Source: G025836975 sp048751585
GTDB lineage: Bacteria > Pseudomonadota > Gammaproteobacteria > Burkholderiales > Burkholderiaceae_B
NCBI RefSeq assembly: GCF_048751585.1
Contig: NZ_JAZHOB010000008.1
Span: forward strand, 62,001 to 126,000
DNA length: 64,000 bases
Direction: 5' to 3'
Part shown: piece by piece, positions 26,637-34,982 of the stretch
Layout: each line of letters begins with the position of its first letter
Numbering within the stretch: position 1 is the stretch's first letter
Program-made: the position numbers and the translations under genes
The notes under the pieces: model-generated
What the model saw: the letters and a program-made list of their open reading frames with translations, nothing else
Told to the model about the DNA's origin: nothing
Database searches by the model: none

Positions 26637-27100
26637 GGCTACGCTTTCTGTAAGTTCTGACTGAAGCTGCGGCGTAGCCGGTCGTGTGAAGCACGCGGCA
26701 AGCCCTCTCTTGGCGCGAGCCTTGCGCCCCCAGCGGCACGACGGCAACGCCGCGTCGTGCCGCGCCACCCCCACGTGCAGACTGGCTTTGCGGGCGGCTG
26801 TGTGCCGCCCCCTTTTGTCTTGCCTTCCGCCTTTGCCTGTCGCTTTCGCTCCGGGCGTCGGCGGTCCGGCAGCGCTGTGCTGCCGACAGCCAGCCCGCCG
26901 GCGAACGCGCCAATGGCCGCAGGCCGGGCGCGTTCGAGGCAAGACGCCTGCTCGTTGGACGGCTGCGCCGGATGTTGCGCGAGGCGCGGCGCGAATGCGC
27001 CCGTGCTGCACGCGCGACGACACGGCGGCAGCAGCCGGAACAGCATGCCCGATGGCACGATGAGATGCACGGCAACGTGCAGCGAATCGGCGGCCATCAT
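26637..27100 (-). other. Gap between TraF-like gene and relaxase, possible small ORF
   Basis: About 460 bases of very GC-rich, repeat-poor sequence. A 153-codon frame begins at an ATG that overlaps the TraF-like stop (27100) and ends three bases before the relaxase ATG, which would fit a translationally coupled gene. Its product, however, is rich in Arg, Ala and Pro without recognisable domain, and the other two frames look no better. In related elements a lytic transglycosylase sits here; I see no trace of its catalytic motifs. Either a decayed gene or a long leader of the relaxase. Confidence 0.3.
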
Positions 27101-27696
27101 GGATGTGTCTCCAGCCAGATCGGATGCGCGACGCCAATCACGCCGGATGCGCTGACCGGGCCGAAATAACGGCTGTCGAACGACGCCGGATGTGTGGCGC
27201 TCAGCAGGAACAGTTCGCTCTCAAGGAGTGGTCGGCAATGCGGCCAGAAGGGCAGCGGCCGGCCTAGCCGGTCGGCAGGCAGTGCGGCGGCCACCGGCAC
27301 GCCGTCGATACGCACCTGACCGTCGATAATGCAGACGTGCTGCGGCGCGACGGCGCCCACACGTTTGAGCAGCGGGATATGTGCGGGCAGGTAGCCGCGC
27401 TGCGCGGCCAGTACGGCGGCGTCAGCAGGCAATCGAGTCAGAACAATACTGCCCACTTCCAGCCGACGGGGCAGCGAACCGGACTGATGTTGGAATGGTT
27501 TGACGCGATACCAGCCGGCCGGAACGCTGCTGGACGGGTTGTAGATCAGGCGCGGTAGCGGCTGCACGAACGTCGCCCAGGCGAGCGCCGCGAGGCCAAC
27601 GGCGGCGAAGCCCGCCAGGACGATGCGAGCGCGCACGCGTGAGCGAGGAAACGGCGCGACTTCGGGTGTGCGGGCGGTGGTGGAATCGGGGGTCAT
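27097..27696 (-). CDS. traF: TraF-like S26 family signal peptidase
   Basis: A 199-residue membrane protein with one N-terminal segment (about 25-45) and a type-I signal-peptidase fold: the catalytic serine lies in YNPSSSVPAGWYRV (about 55) and the lysine in LLKRVGAV (about 110). The C-terminal domain has the SRYFGPVSASGVIGVAHPIW end typical of TraF of conjugative elements, the protease that cyclises pilin in RP4. Its ATG overlaps the DUF2840 stop by four bases. Confidence 0.85.
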   Translation of the reverse strand: MTPDSTTARTPEVAPFPRSRVRARIVLAGFAAVGLAALAWATFVQPLPRLIYNPSSSVPAGWYRVKPFQHQSGSLPRRLEVGSIVLTRLPADAAVLAAQRGYLPAHIPLLKRVGAVAPQHVCIIDGQVRIDGVPVAAALPADRLGRPLPFWPHCRPLLESELFLLSATHPASFDSRYFGPVSASGVIGVAHPIWLETHP

Positions 27697-28238
27697 GACA
27701 GCGCCCTCCCAGCCAGCCAGGCAGTGTGCCGCTCAATGGTGTATTCGGGCAACGCCAGGCGGGCCGCCAAACGGTTGCCCAGCGTGCGCCAGTACGCTGG
27801 CGATGTAGCGGCGGGCACGATGCCCAGCGCCTCGATGGCGTCAATGCGCTCCAGCACAGAACGAACTGGATGATTACCTTCGACGTTCAGCAGCAAACGC
27901 GCACCGGGCTGCACGCCGGGAATGCGCTGCGCCGCGTCCAACGGTGTGCAAGCCTGCATTACCATGAGCTGCCAGCGTACCGTGCCGTAATCGTTGGCCT
28001 GCCAGCGGACGCGGCAGAACATCACGCCCGGCATAAACACCGCCCAGCGCCGCCAGCGATCCAGCCGGATCATGTGTGCCGGTTCGCCAAAACGCAGATA
28101 GAGATTGAAATGCGGTTCGATCGTGGCGAGCGCCACCCGCGTCAGCGGCACGCTGTTGGCTTGGTTGGCAAGCGTGGCGGATAGCGGCAGCGATGCCGCC
28201 GTCGCCGCGCCAAAAGCAGGCGAAGCGGATGTATTCAT
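27693..28238 (-). CDS. DUF2840 domain protein
   Basis: A 181-residue protein with the conserved core FGEPAHMIRLDRWRRWAVFMPG and WQANDYGTVRWQLMVMQA that marks DUF2840, a family almost confined to Tn4371-like integrative elements and always between parA and traF. It is cytoplasmic with no membrane segment. Function unknown. It overlaps both neighbours by ATGA. Confidence 0.8.
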   Translation of the reverse strand: MNTSASPAFGAATAASLPLSATLANQANSVPLTRVALATIEPHFNLYLRFGEPAHMIRLDRWRRWAVFMPGVMFCRVRWQANDYGTVRWQLMVMQACTPLDAAQRIPGVQPGARLLLNVEGNHPVRSVLERIDAIEALGIVPAATSPAYWRTLGNRLAARLALPEYTIERHTAWLAGRALS

Positions 28239-28519
28239 GGCGTGTCCTCTTTGCGATGTTCTGGAAACTCGCGCTCCAGCAGACCGCGCAGCAGGTCGGC
28301 CACGGTCAGGCCTTGCGTGAAGGCCGACACCTTGATGCGCGCCCGCATGGCGGGGGTGATGTCCAGCGTCAGGCGGGCGGTGTAGCAGTCGCCCTTGTTC
28401 AGTGCGCTGGCCTCACCCTGACGAATCCAGGCCTCGGCGTGCGGATTCGCGGGCGGACGCGCGCCGATTCCGACGCGTTTGGCCGGACGTTTGCTGTTCG
28501 GTGGCGGCTTCGCTGTCAT
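28235..28519 (-). CDS. Small ribbon-helix-helix-like partition-associated protein
   Basis: A 94-residue basic protein. The N-terminal half is proline- and lysine-rich; the C-terminal half ARLTLDITPAMRARIKVSAFTQGLTVADLLRGLLEREFPE has the strand-helix-helix profile of ribbon-helix-helix DNA-binding proteins. It follows parA with ATGA overlap and so may serve as the centromere-binding partner of this ParA. The second copy of the system is the large ParB at 35-37 kb. Confidence 0.72.
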   Translation of the reverse strand: MTAKPPPNSKRPAKRVGIGARPPANPHAEAWIRQGEASALNKGDCYTARLTLDITPAMRARIKVSAFTQGLTVADLLRGLLEREFPEHRKEDTP

Positions 28520-29154
28520 GTCGGCCACCGCAGCAGTTCATCGACCAGCGCGGTGATTTCACGCGCCGCCGCACCATCAGGCGCCGTTTCGCGTGCCAGC
28601 CGCCCAGCGGCCACGCTGTCGGCAAAGACAATTCTTTGCCGAACCTCGGCGCGCAGCGTCGGCAGCGGCTGGTCGGCGAGCGCCTGGCGCGCTTCGCGCC
28701 CGATCACCGTGGTGCTGACCCGTCGATTGATGACAAAGGCCGCTTGCAAGGCGGGCCGGAACACCTGGGCCTCGCGGATCAGCGCCACCATCTCGGCGCT
28801 GGCCCACAAGTCGTAAGGGCTGGGCTGAACGGGAATCAGCACGTAGTCGGCCGCCAGCAGCGCGGAGCGCGCCAGGGCGGCGATGCGTGGCGGCCCGTCG
28901 ATCACGACATGATCGGCCCGTCTGGCCAGCTCCGGCGCTTCCTGATGCAGTGTTTCGCGAGCAAGGCCCACGGCGCTGAACAGCCTTGGCAAACCTTGCT
29001 GACTTCTGCGCTGCGTCCAGTCCAGTGAGGAACCCTGCGGGTCGGCGTCCAGCAGGATGACCTGCTGACCGCGCAGCGCGAGTTCTCCAGCGATGTGGGT
29101 GGCGAGTGTGGTCTTGCCGGCGCCCCCTTTCTGGTTGAGCAAGGCAATAATCAT
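28516..29154 (-). CDS. parA: ParA-family partition ATPase
   Basis: A 212-residue Walker-type ATPase with the deviant P-loop KGGAGKTT (9-16), LLDADPQGSSLDW and VVIDGPP (Walker B). The size and absence of an N-terminal HTH indicate a small type-Ib ParA. It heads a tightly overlapping run of parA, RHH protein, DUF2840 and traF. It would place or segregate the excised circle. Confidence 0.9.
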   Translation of the reverse strand: MIIALLNQKGGAGKTTLATHIAGELALRGQQVILLDADPQGSSLDWTQRRSQQGLPRLFSAVGLARETLHQEAPELARRADHVVIDGPPRIAALARSALLAADYVLIPVQPSPYDLWASAEMVALIREAQVFRPALQAAFVINRRVSTTVIGREARQALADQPLPTLRAEVRQRIVFADSVAAGRLARETAPDGAAAREITALVDELLRWPT

Positions 29155-29367
29155 GGCGCAGCCCTCCCACCTGGAATGCCTGTCTGTTTTTGCCTTGCCA
29201 GACGGGCATGGTGCTTCGGCTGATTTTGCTGTTCAGACCGTCCCGATTGTTGGTTTTTGGAAGCTGCCCACCGATATGGCGCTTCTCTATTAAAAGTTAG
29301 AGTAGTTAAGTTAGGTAAGTTAAGGGGCGCGCAAAGCCAGCAATGGCGCCGGGTTGCGGCCATTTTT

Positions 29368-29431
29368 GTTGCCTGATAGCACGAGGATGTGTTGCCTGAT
29401 AGCACGAGTGTTCCGTTGCCTGATAGCACGA
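29368..29431 (-). repeat. Three 17-bp iterons downstream of repA
   Basis: Three identical 17-mers, TCGTGCTATCAGGCAAC on the minus strand, lie at 29368-29384, 29391-29407 and 29415-29431, with start-to-start distances of 23 and 24 bp (about two helical turns). Directly beside them are DnaA-box-like words at 29434 and 29456. Such phased identical repeats next to a replication-initiator gene are iterons, the RepA binding sites of a replication origin. Confidence 0.75.
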
Positions 29432-29433
29432 CA

Positions 29434-29464
29434 CTATCCACAGGATATTCACAACTTACCCACA
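29434..29464 (+). other. DnaA-box-like sites beside the iterons (origin candidate)
   Basis: CTATCCACA at 29434-29442 and TTACCCACA at 29456-29464 each differ by one base from the DnaA consensus TTATNCACA. They stand between the iterons and the end of repA in a locally A+T-richer stretch. Together with the iterons this makes 29.36-29.47 kb the best candidate for an origin of replication. Confidence 0.5.
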
Positions 29465-29467
29465 GAT

Positions 29468-30346
29468 TTATCCCCGTGCCGTGGGCGGCACGGGCCGGAA
29501 CGTGAGCAGTTCGGTTTTGTCCTCCGGTACGAGTTCGATGCCCAGGACGTAGCCCGGCAGCGATTGGCGCGCAACCAAGGCGCGCAAGTCGGCGGCAAAG
29601 TCGTAGAAGCGCGCTACGCTGCCCGATTTGCGGTACAGGTGCCGGAAGTCGAATTGCCAGCCGTCCGGCTGCTTGCCGCCGTGCTTGCGCACCAGGCGGT
29701 ACAGCCAGCGTTCGATGCCGCCCGTCAGGCGGAAGTATGCCGGGTCGATGGTCAGCACCAGGGCCGCATCCATCACCCCGGCATAGAACCAGTCCGGCAA
29801 AATCAGTTCGATGCCCAGCGGCTTGCCATCGGCATCGGCCAGCTCCTTCCATTCGTTGATCCACGAGAAGCGGTGCAGCCGCCGCCCCGTGGTTTCGCGG
29901 ATGGATGTGGCCACGCTGGTCGATTGCAGCCGGTCGAGGGCGGCTTTCAGGCGCTGGTAGTCGCGCAAGGACGTACCGCGCCCAATGAAGCGCAGGATCT
30001 CGTAGGGACGCACCTGCATCAACCGTGAGCTGCGGATGCCCGCATCGCGGGCTTGCACGATCTGACTGGCGGCCCAGATCAGAATGTCGGCATCCCAGAT
30101 CGTGGCAATACCGTGTTCCTGTGTACCCTCCACGCGGATGGTGACGTTCCCGCTGTGAAAGTCGATGGGCGCAACGCGCCGCGACTTCGCCAACGAGAAG
30201 AAGGGATAGGCCATCAAATCCTGAGCATCGCGCGGCGCCATGTCCTCGCCCGGTAGTGCGCGGAACAACGCCAGTTGTTCGCGCTGCGGCGGGGGTCGCA
30301 GCCGTGATGACTGCGAAGGACTGGACATGGCGATGGCCGCCCGCAC
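29468..30346 (-). CDS. repA: Plasmid-type replication initiator protein RepA
   Basis: A 292-residue cytoplasmic protein matching the RPA-type replication initiators of broad-host plasmids and integrative elements. Recognisable stretches are LMAYPFFSLAKSRRVAPIDF, ATIWDADILIWAASQI, RFIGRGTSLRDYQRLKAALDRLQST and the C-terminal RLVRKHGGKQPDGWQFDFRHLY. It would bind the iterons at its 3' end and let the excised element replicate. The ATG at 30346 is 9 bp after the HTH gene. Confidence 0.82.
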   Translation of the reverse strand: MRAAIAMSSPSQSSRLRPPPQREQLALFRALPGEDMAPRDAQDLMAYPFFSLAKSRRVAPIDFHSGNVTIRVEGTQEHGIATIWDADILIWAASQIVQARDAGIRSSRLMQVRPYEILRFIGRGTSLRDYQRLKAALDRLQSTSVATSIRETTGRRLHRFSWINEWKELADADGKPLGIELILPDWFYAGVMDAALVLTIDPAYFRLTGGIERWLYRLVRKHGGKQPDGWQFDFRHLYRKSGSVARFYDFAADLRALVARQSLPGYVLGIELVPEDKTELLTFRPVPPTARG

Positions 30347-30354
30347 CCGAACGC

Positions 30355-30639
30355 TCAGCGACCGTCACGATAATCACCCTCATGGCGCTCGGCGTATTCC
30401 GGGTCGGATGTCGCCTCGTAGCTGCGCGCATCGGCCCAGGCGTCCAGATCGGCCACCGCATACATGACGCGCCGGCCGAATTTACGAAACGTCGGCCCGC
30501 CGCCGATCACGCGCTGCTTTTCCAGCGTGCGCGGCGACAGGCGCAGGTACTGGGCGGCTTCGTCGTTGGTCAAGTAGCGTTGGGGCTGCGCGGGCGTGGC
30601 AATGGGTGCGGCGGCGGGCCGTAAGGGAGCGGGTCGCAT
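30355..30639 (-). CDS. AlpA/excisionase-like helix-turn-helix protein
   Basis: A 94-residue protein with a MerR-type winged helix: RYLTNDEAAQYLRLSPRTLEKQRVIGGGPTFRKFGRRVMYAVADLDAW. It probably controls repA, which begins 9 bp later. ATG at 30639 has GGAGG 8 nt upstream; the more distant ATG at 30654 overlaps that site. Confidence 0.8.
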   Translation of the reverse strand: MRPAPLRPAAAPIATPAQPQRYLTNDEAAQYLRLSPRTLEKQRVIGGGPTFRKFGRRVMYAVADLDAWADARSYEATSDPEYAERHEGDYRDGR

Positions 30640-30722
30640 GAGATGAACCTCCATCGGTCGGTAGAGCCGGCGGCGCCAGTGCTGCCGGATGGAGACAGTC
30701 TCAACAAAGCCGGGCGACTTGC

Positions 30723-31529
30723 TCAGGGACGTTTTGCAGGGGATGAAGATCGTCCCTGTACAGGCTCGGGCAACTGTGCCAGGCGGCGGTAGCCGCCGCG
30801 CATCAGCGCATCGCCTCGCCGAACCAGGCGGCGCATGCGAGCGCGCATAGCGCCATCGGCATGCCAGTCGCGGGCCACCGCCTTGGAGCCAAACAGCCCT
30901 TCGGCGATGTCGCGCAAGGACGCACCCGCCAGGGTCGCGTCGAGCGCTTGCAAGGTGTGCAGTTCCTGCAAGGCCGACAAGGCGGGCCGGGGCCGCACCA
31001 CGGCAATGGGAACGGCGTCGTTGACCAGAGCCAGATTGTTCATTTCCAGCGTGAGCGCTTGCGCGTGCGCAAGAAGATCGGCGCCGGCGCGCACGGCATA
31101 GACGTAGGCCATGCCGTCTGCCACGCCAGGGGCCACCGCCAGCCGCAGGCAGCTACCCGGCCAACGCACCCGCAGCACCAGGCGTACACCGTCGTGAATC
31201 AGGGATTTGTCACCGAGGATGCGCCAGAGCGTGAATAGCGTGGCACCCGGCATGGGGTCGGCGTCCGGGTAAAGATGAACGCCATGAGAATTAGGGAACC
31301 AGATCGGATGTGCGTCACGCGCATCCAGGGCGGGGTCTTCCAGCAGGCGCAAGCCCCAGCGCTGCGCCGTGGGCTGCGCGGCTTCCGGCTGCTGGGAATG
31401 GCGCAGCCAATCTTGCCGGTAATCAGGATGGCGGCGCAGATATTCCCAGGCCAGCGCCGGGCCATCCAAGTGCAGGATGTAGAGATACGCGGCAACCGGA
31501 TGCCAGTGCTTGGCGAGCGAATCGGCCAT
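30723..31529 (-). CDS. DUF2285 domain protein
   Basis: A 268-residue protein of the family always found upstream of the HTH-repA-parA set in Tn4371-like elements. The N-terminal part (YLYILHLDGPALAWEYLRRHPDY) is the conserved DUF6499-like head, and the C-terminal 90 residues (LQALDATLAGASLRDIAEGLFGSKAV...RMRRLVRRGDALMRGGYRRL) form the DUF2285 helical domain, which looks DNA-binding. Function is unknown; a regulator of the replication module is plausible. Two tandem repeats stand 42 bp upstream. Confidence 0.75.
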   Translation of the reverse strand: MADSLAKHWHPVAAYLYILHLDGPALAWEYLRRHPDYRQDWLRHSQQPEAAQPTAQRWGLRLLEDPALDARDAHPIWFPNSHGVHLYPDADPMPGATLFTLWRILGDKSLIHDGVRLVLRVRWPGSCLRLAVAPGVADGMAYVYAVRAGADLLAHAQALTLEMNNLALVNDAVPIAVVRPRPALSALQELHTLQALDATLAGASLRDIAEGLFGSKAVARDWHADGAMRARMRRLVRRGDALMRGGYRRLAQLPEPVQGRSSSPAKRP

Positions 31530-31570
31530 GACGCAACCCCCTTTGACTCAGCGGGGCAGCACCATCGGAA

Positions 31571-31598
31571 AATAAACACGAGCCAATAAACACAAGCC
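31571..31598 (-). repeat. Two tandem 14-bp repeats upstream of the DUF2285 gene
   Basis: AATAAACACGAGCC (31571-31584) is followed directly by AATAAACACAAGCC (31585-31598), one mismatch. They lie 42 bp upstream of the DUF2285 ATG, where a promoter or operator would be. The rest of 31,530-31,900 holds no gene. Confidence 0.5.
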
Positions 31599-31765
31599 AG
31601 TTTCAATACGTTAAGATTTAACTACCAATCGCATAAAATGAAACTAAAAACATCAAGTCCGATTGCGTCTTAACCATTGCACCAGTGATCAGAATGCGAT
31701 GATGGCACCGCTGAAGAATCAGCAAGCAGCATCCATGACCCTGCCGCATTTCGCGCAGAAGATCA

Positions 31766-31850
31766 TGACTATTTAAGTCTGGGCCGTCGCGTATTCATGC
31801 AAGACTCATGATTCAGACCGTCACGGTCTTGAACATGACTGAAATAGTCA
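31766..31850. promoter_or_regulatory. Nested inverted repeats in the 31.5-31.9 kb gap
   Basis: TGACTATTT (31766-31774) has its exact reverse complement AAATAGTCA at 31842-31850. Midway between them sits a second palindrome, AGACCGT-C-ACGGTCT (31815-31829). No coding frame covers the gap. The nested design suggests a regulator, partition or transfer-origin site, or a folded RNA; I cannot tell which. Confidence 0.45.
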
Positions 31851-31899
31851 CAATGCGCCTGGATGAGATGGGCTGCGCGGCTCGTATTGCGACTGCCTG

Positions 31900-32250
31900 T
31901 TAATCCGTGATCGAACCGTTTTCTTGCGCCAGGCGCACGTATTCCGAGAGCGGGCGCACCGCCTGGAAATAGCGGTCGCGCATCACGGGCTGCTTGCGTG
32001 GGCCGACGATGGAGGCCAAGGCGGAAAGCTGCACAGTGCCCAGCGCCGGCATGCCTATCCCCAGGTCGATCAGCCCATACGCCGTGTCGCCATCAGCCGG
32101 ATCGAGTGCGGTCAGCAGCCAGGTCGCATGCGCGTCCGGCGTGAAAAGCCGCACGACCGGCGGCGGGTCGATACGCTGGCCCGCAGCGCGGGCCTGCCCG
32201 TGAGCGAGCAGTTGTGCGCGTTCGTCGTCGGTGATGAGTGAAAGGTTCAC
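31900..32250 (-). CDS. DUF2958 domain protein
   Basis: About 116 residues from a GTG at 32250: VNLSLITDDERAQLLAHG, then DPPPVVRLFTPDAHATWLLTALDPADGDTAYGLIDLGIGMPALG and a PVMRDRYFQ..PLSEY end. That is the whole DUF2958 domain, a small family common in integrative elements, of unknown function. The frame continues upstream to 32439, but those 63 residues match nothing, and the family normally begins at MNLL-type sequence. No clear ribosome-binding site precedes the GTG. Confidence 0.7.
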   Translation of the reverse strand: MNLSLITDDERAQLLAHGQARAAGQRIDPPPVVRLFTPDAHATWLLTALDPADGDTAYGLIDLGIGMPALGTVQLSALASIVGPRKQPVMRDRYFQAVRPLSEYVRLAQENGSITD

Positions 32251-32514
32251 GTGTGCTCTGCCAAAACGTAAAACCGCTGATCTGCCTTTGTGCATTTGTG
32301 CGAAGACCCGAAAGCGGTTTGTCTCGAATCCGTAAAAGCGGGCAATCGTAATGCCGATTGTGCGCAAGCCCTGAAAAGCACGCTTGCGCATCTGCGCTTT
32401 AAAAGGAATCCACCTTGACGGGTTTGCGTCATTACACAAGAAAAAGCTGAAATCTGGATGAATGAGTTAAAGATAACGTGGTTTTAATTGTGCCGCCAAA
32501 CGACGCTTGTGTCT

Positions 32515-32811
32515 ATGCAAAAGCGTCCCATACAGCGCGGTCGGCCACCCGGCGCCACCACCTATGATGCCGAACTGGCGCAAGCCTTCGGCACAGCGGT
32601 GCGTGCGCTGCGCACCGAGCGCGGCATCGCCCAGGAAATGCTGGCGAACCTCGCCAATGTTGAACGCTCCCACCTGGGCAAGATCGAGCGCGGCGAACAC
32701 GCGCCCACCCTGGCCATTATCTTCAAGATCGCCGGCGCGCTCGAATGCAGCACGGCCGTGCTCATGACCCGCACGGAAGCCCAGCTTGCCGAAGGCAAGG
32801 TCTCAGAATAA
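32515..32811 (+). CDS. XRE-family helix-turn-helix regulator
   Basis: A 98-residue repressor-like protein with a Cro/C1 HTH: FGTAVRALRTERGIAQEMLANLANVERSHLGKIERGEHAPTLAIIFKIAGAL. It is transcribed opposite to the surrounding backbone genes and diverges from the DUF2958 gene, so it may control that promoter. ATG at 32515; no good Shine-Dalgarno is seen. The gene is followed by a strong hairpin at 32853. Confidence 0.82.
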   Translation: MQKRPIQRGRPPGATTYDAELAQAFGTAVRALRTERGIAQEMLANLANVERSHLGKIERGEHAPTLAIIFKIAGALECSTAVLMTRTEAQLAEGKVSE

Positions 32812-32852
32812 GGTCTGGGGCGGCCGCGCCGCCATAGGCCTTTGAGTGGATG

Positions 32853-32875
32853 CGCCCCACCAAAAAGGCGGGGCG
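32853..32875. terminator. Bidirectional hairpin between XRE and DUF736 genes
   Basis: CGCCCC (32853-32858) pairs with GGGGCG (32870-32875) around a loop that contains AAAAA/TTTTT. It lies between the convergent ends of the XRE gene (+) and the DUF736 gene (-), where a shared terminator is expected. Confidence 0.5.
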
Positions 32876-32882
32876 TAGTGAT

Positions 32883-33197
32883 TTAAGCCGCCTGCGGCTT
32901 GCTGCGCGACCACAGCAGATCATGCGTGCCGTCCTCGCCTTCGATCAGGCGGGCGTAGACAGTGGACGGGAACGTGGGGTCGTCCAGGGTGACGGACAGG
33001 TATTCCCGCCCGGCCTCGCTGGTTTTCTTCCACGCCGCGCCGATGTCATGACTCGCCGCCTGCAAGCGGAAGTCGGGGGCTTTGTCGTTTTCGCCCTTGT
33101 CGTTGGCAACCAGCTTGACCTTGACGTTGAGCGTCAGGGTGCGCAGGGTGCCGGTGTAGCCGTCTTTGTCTGCGGTGAAGGTGCCGATGTTGGCCAT
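32883..33197 (-). CDS. DUF736 domain protein
   Basis: A 104-residue protein beginning MANIGTFTADKDGYTGTLRTLTLNVKVKL and containing APDFRLQAA..DIGAAWKKTSEAGREYLSVTLDDPTFPSTVYARL, a full DUF736 domain. The family is widespread on conjugative plasmids and elements; function unknown. AGGAGAAT stands just upstream of the ATG. A long leader with a hairpin precedes it. Confidence 0.82.
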   Translation of the reverse strand: MANIGTFTADKDGYTGTLRTLTLNVKVKLVANDKGENDKAPDFRLQAASHDIGAAWKKTSEAGREYLSVTLDDPTFPSTVYARLIEGEDGTHDLLWSRSKPQAA

Positions 33198-33314
33198 GAT
33201 GATTCTCCTTTCAGGAAATCAAGGTCGCGCCAGTGCGTCCTTGTTGTGATCCGGTCGGCGGGGGTGGGCGGGCCGCACCGCGCCAGCGGCCGTAACAACG
33301 TGAAGGGCCGGGAA

Positions 33315-33372
33315 GCACAAAGAATTTGTCCCGCGAGGAAGCCGCCCGCGGCGGCGGGGAAATTGTTTGTGC
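33315..33372 (-). ncRNA. Large hairpin in the DUF736 leader (candidate radC-type RNA)
   Basis: GCACAAA (33315-33321) pairs with TTTGTGC (33366-33372), and the helix continues inward (AATTT with AAATT, CCC with GGG), enclosing a GC-rich loop. It is 118 nt upstream of the DUF736 start. The whole stretch 33,198-33,836 shows no convincing gene. The structure resembles those before radC and DUF932 in position. Confidence 0.45.
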
Positions 33373-33791
33373 TGGACGGTTGCGACCAATAAGCCCGAAG
33401 GCTTGCCGTCCCCCGCCAGGATTCACGACAAGACAAGGACGTACAGGCCGACCGTCCTGCAAAGAGAGGTGGCGAACTCGGTTTCTCCGCATACAGGCTT
33501 GACCGGCAAGCGCCCTGATGCGGGCAAGAACCAGGCTCCCAATGTGGGGTGAAAACGCACCCGCCGCAAGTGGCGGCGCTGTCGTCGAAAACGCGGTGTG
33601 GAAGCTCCATAAGCCAGACCGGGCAGCGTGTCGGTGAACCGCCCCTCCTGATGTCCAGACAAACAACCGCCAGCATCGAGGACGGCACGCTTGCGTGCAA
33701 CCTGCGCCAGCAAGCCCAGGCGTAGCGTGACCCGCGCCGCGGTTTGGCGGGGCGCCATATAAAAACCGAAAGCACTTGAGGCTGCCTATCT

Positions 33792-33830
33792 GACAACAGC
33801 ACAGGGTATAACGCGCCCTGTGCTGTTGTC
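33792..33830 (-). terminator. 15-bp perfect hairpin after radC
   Basis: GACAACAGCACAGGG (33792-33806) and its exact reverse complement (33816-33830) enclose a 9-nt loop, 7 bp beyond the radC stop. No U-run follows, so it may be a Rho-assisted terminator or an RNA-stabilising hairpin. Confidence 0.6.
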
Positions 33831-33836
33831 GGAGCT

Positions 33837-34364
33837 TTACAGTTGCCCCCGCTCTGCCAGTGAGGTTGTGCTTGCCGCCGTCACGAGGACATGATCGAGA
33901 AGCCGTACGTCTACCATCGCCAGCGCGTTTTTCAGATGTTTGGTCAGGTTCAGATCCGCCATGCTTGGCTCGGTTGAACCCGACGGATGGTTATGCGCCA
34001 TGATGAGCGCGGCTGCGTTCAGACGCAGCGCCGTCTTAACGATCTCGCGGGGATAGACGCTGGCCTGACTCAACGTGCCCGACCCCTGCTCGATATAGCG
34101 AATCGGCTTGAAACGTGAGTCTAGATACAGGAAGGCGGCGCATTCGTGTCCCAGCCCGGCCAGCTTGGCCTGAAAAAACTGCTTCACCTTGGTCGGCTGA
34201 TCGACCGGCGACGATTGGGAAACCAGGCTTTCCGCAGCCGTGCGGCCCGCCGCCAGAATCTGCTCGTCGCTGGCCAGCTTGTAGCGGCCGCTGGGACTGC
34301 GTACATACAGAGCGTATGTCTCGTCCATGTTGTCATAGCTCAGTGCGGCGATGGTGTTGTTCAT
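33837..34364 (-). CDS. radC: RadC family JAB-domain protein
   Basis: A 175-residue RadC-type protein with the JAB metalloprotease-like motif H124-N-H126-PSG and D137 in EPSMADLNLTKHL. The N-terminal helix-hairpin-helix of chromosomal RadC is missing, which is usual for the mobile-element version. Despite the name it has no proven repair role. It has its own leader hairpin and a long 3' hairpin. Confidence 0.88.
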   Translation of the reverse strand: MNNTIAALSYDNMDETYALYVRSPSGRYKLASDEQILAAGRTAAESLVSQSSPVDQPTKVKQFFQAKLAGLGHECAAFLYLDSRFKPIRYIEQGSGTLSQASVYPREIVKTALRLNAAALIMAHNHPSGSTEPSMADLNLTKHLKNALAMVDVRLLDHVLVTAASTTSLAERGQL

Positions 34365-34424
34365 GATGCTCTCCAGTGTTCAGGGCGGGATTGCCCGGAA
34401 CCCGAAGGCATGGCGCAGCGCAGG

Positions 34425-34488
34425 TTTCAAGGGTCAAAGACGGCCAGCGGCCGCAAGCGGCGCCCACGGCGACGCGCCGCCCTTGAAA
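34425..34488 (-). ncRNA. Hairpin in the radC leader (candidate radC RNA motif)
   Basis: TTTCAAGGG (34425-34433) pairs exactly with CCCTTGAAA (34480-34488) and the 46-nt interior folds into smaller GC-rich helices. It ends 60 nt before the radC ATG. A conserved structure called the radC RNA motif has been described in leaders of radC and other element genes of betaproteobacteria. The match has not been tested against that model. Confidence 0.5.
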
Positions 34489-34736
34489 ATAAGAACGACA
34501 TGACACAATGACCGGGAGTAAAACAGCCCCCACCGTGTCACTGGGTTTTGCGTTGGAATCCTCTGCGTGCAACGCAGCCAGACTTTAATCGTTGCGGGTC
34601 GCGCAACGTGCACGCGCAGTGCGCAGCGCCCCCCGACGCGAAGGCGTGAGGGATGGAAGCCGAATGGCCGTGACGGCAAAGCCGGCATGGGGCGCTGCCC
34701 GACAGCCCGGCGGCGCGTGCGCCGACACGCACGGAT

Positions 34737-34771
34737 TTATCCACAGATTCTGTGAGCAAGCCTGTGCATAA
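34737..34771. other. Two perfect DnaA boxes in opposite orientation
   Basis: TTATCCACA at 34737-34745 (+) and TTATGCACA at 34771-34763 (-) both match the DnaA box TTATNCACA perfectly, 17 bp apart. They lie in a gap of about 700 bp (34,365-35,082) without a gene, between parB and radC. A second origin-related or DnaA-titrating site is possible. Confidence 0.5.
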
Positions 34772-34982
34772 GAGATGAAGACTTTATGACAGCCCTTGTC
34801 ATTCCGTGCCTTGCGCCTGGATGGGCTGCTATTTGTCCAGCGCAGCGATGGCCGCCCGCCCCCAGGCGCGCTTGTGTCATAGGCTCCGGTCGCCGCTGGC
34901 CCGGTGGGCGGCGAACGGCTGATTTGGCTTTTCGCTTTGGCTGTTATCACCGGGCGCGGCGATGCCGCGTCCGGATTTTGCC

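Noticed and set aside
29151..30461. 436-residue frame over repA
   Set aside because: It is a shadow of repA in another frame; repA (29468-30346) shows recognisable protein motifs and this does not.
33134..33802. 222-residue frame on the minus strand over the DUF736 leader
   Set aside because: Composition is Arg/Ser/Cys-rich without domain, and it overlaps DUF736; the stretch fits better as a structured leader.
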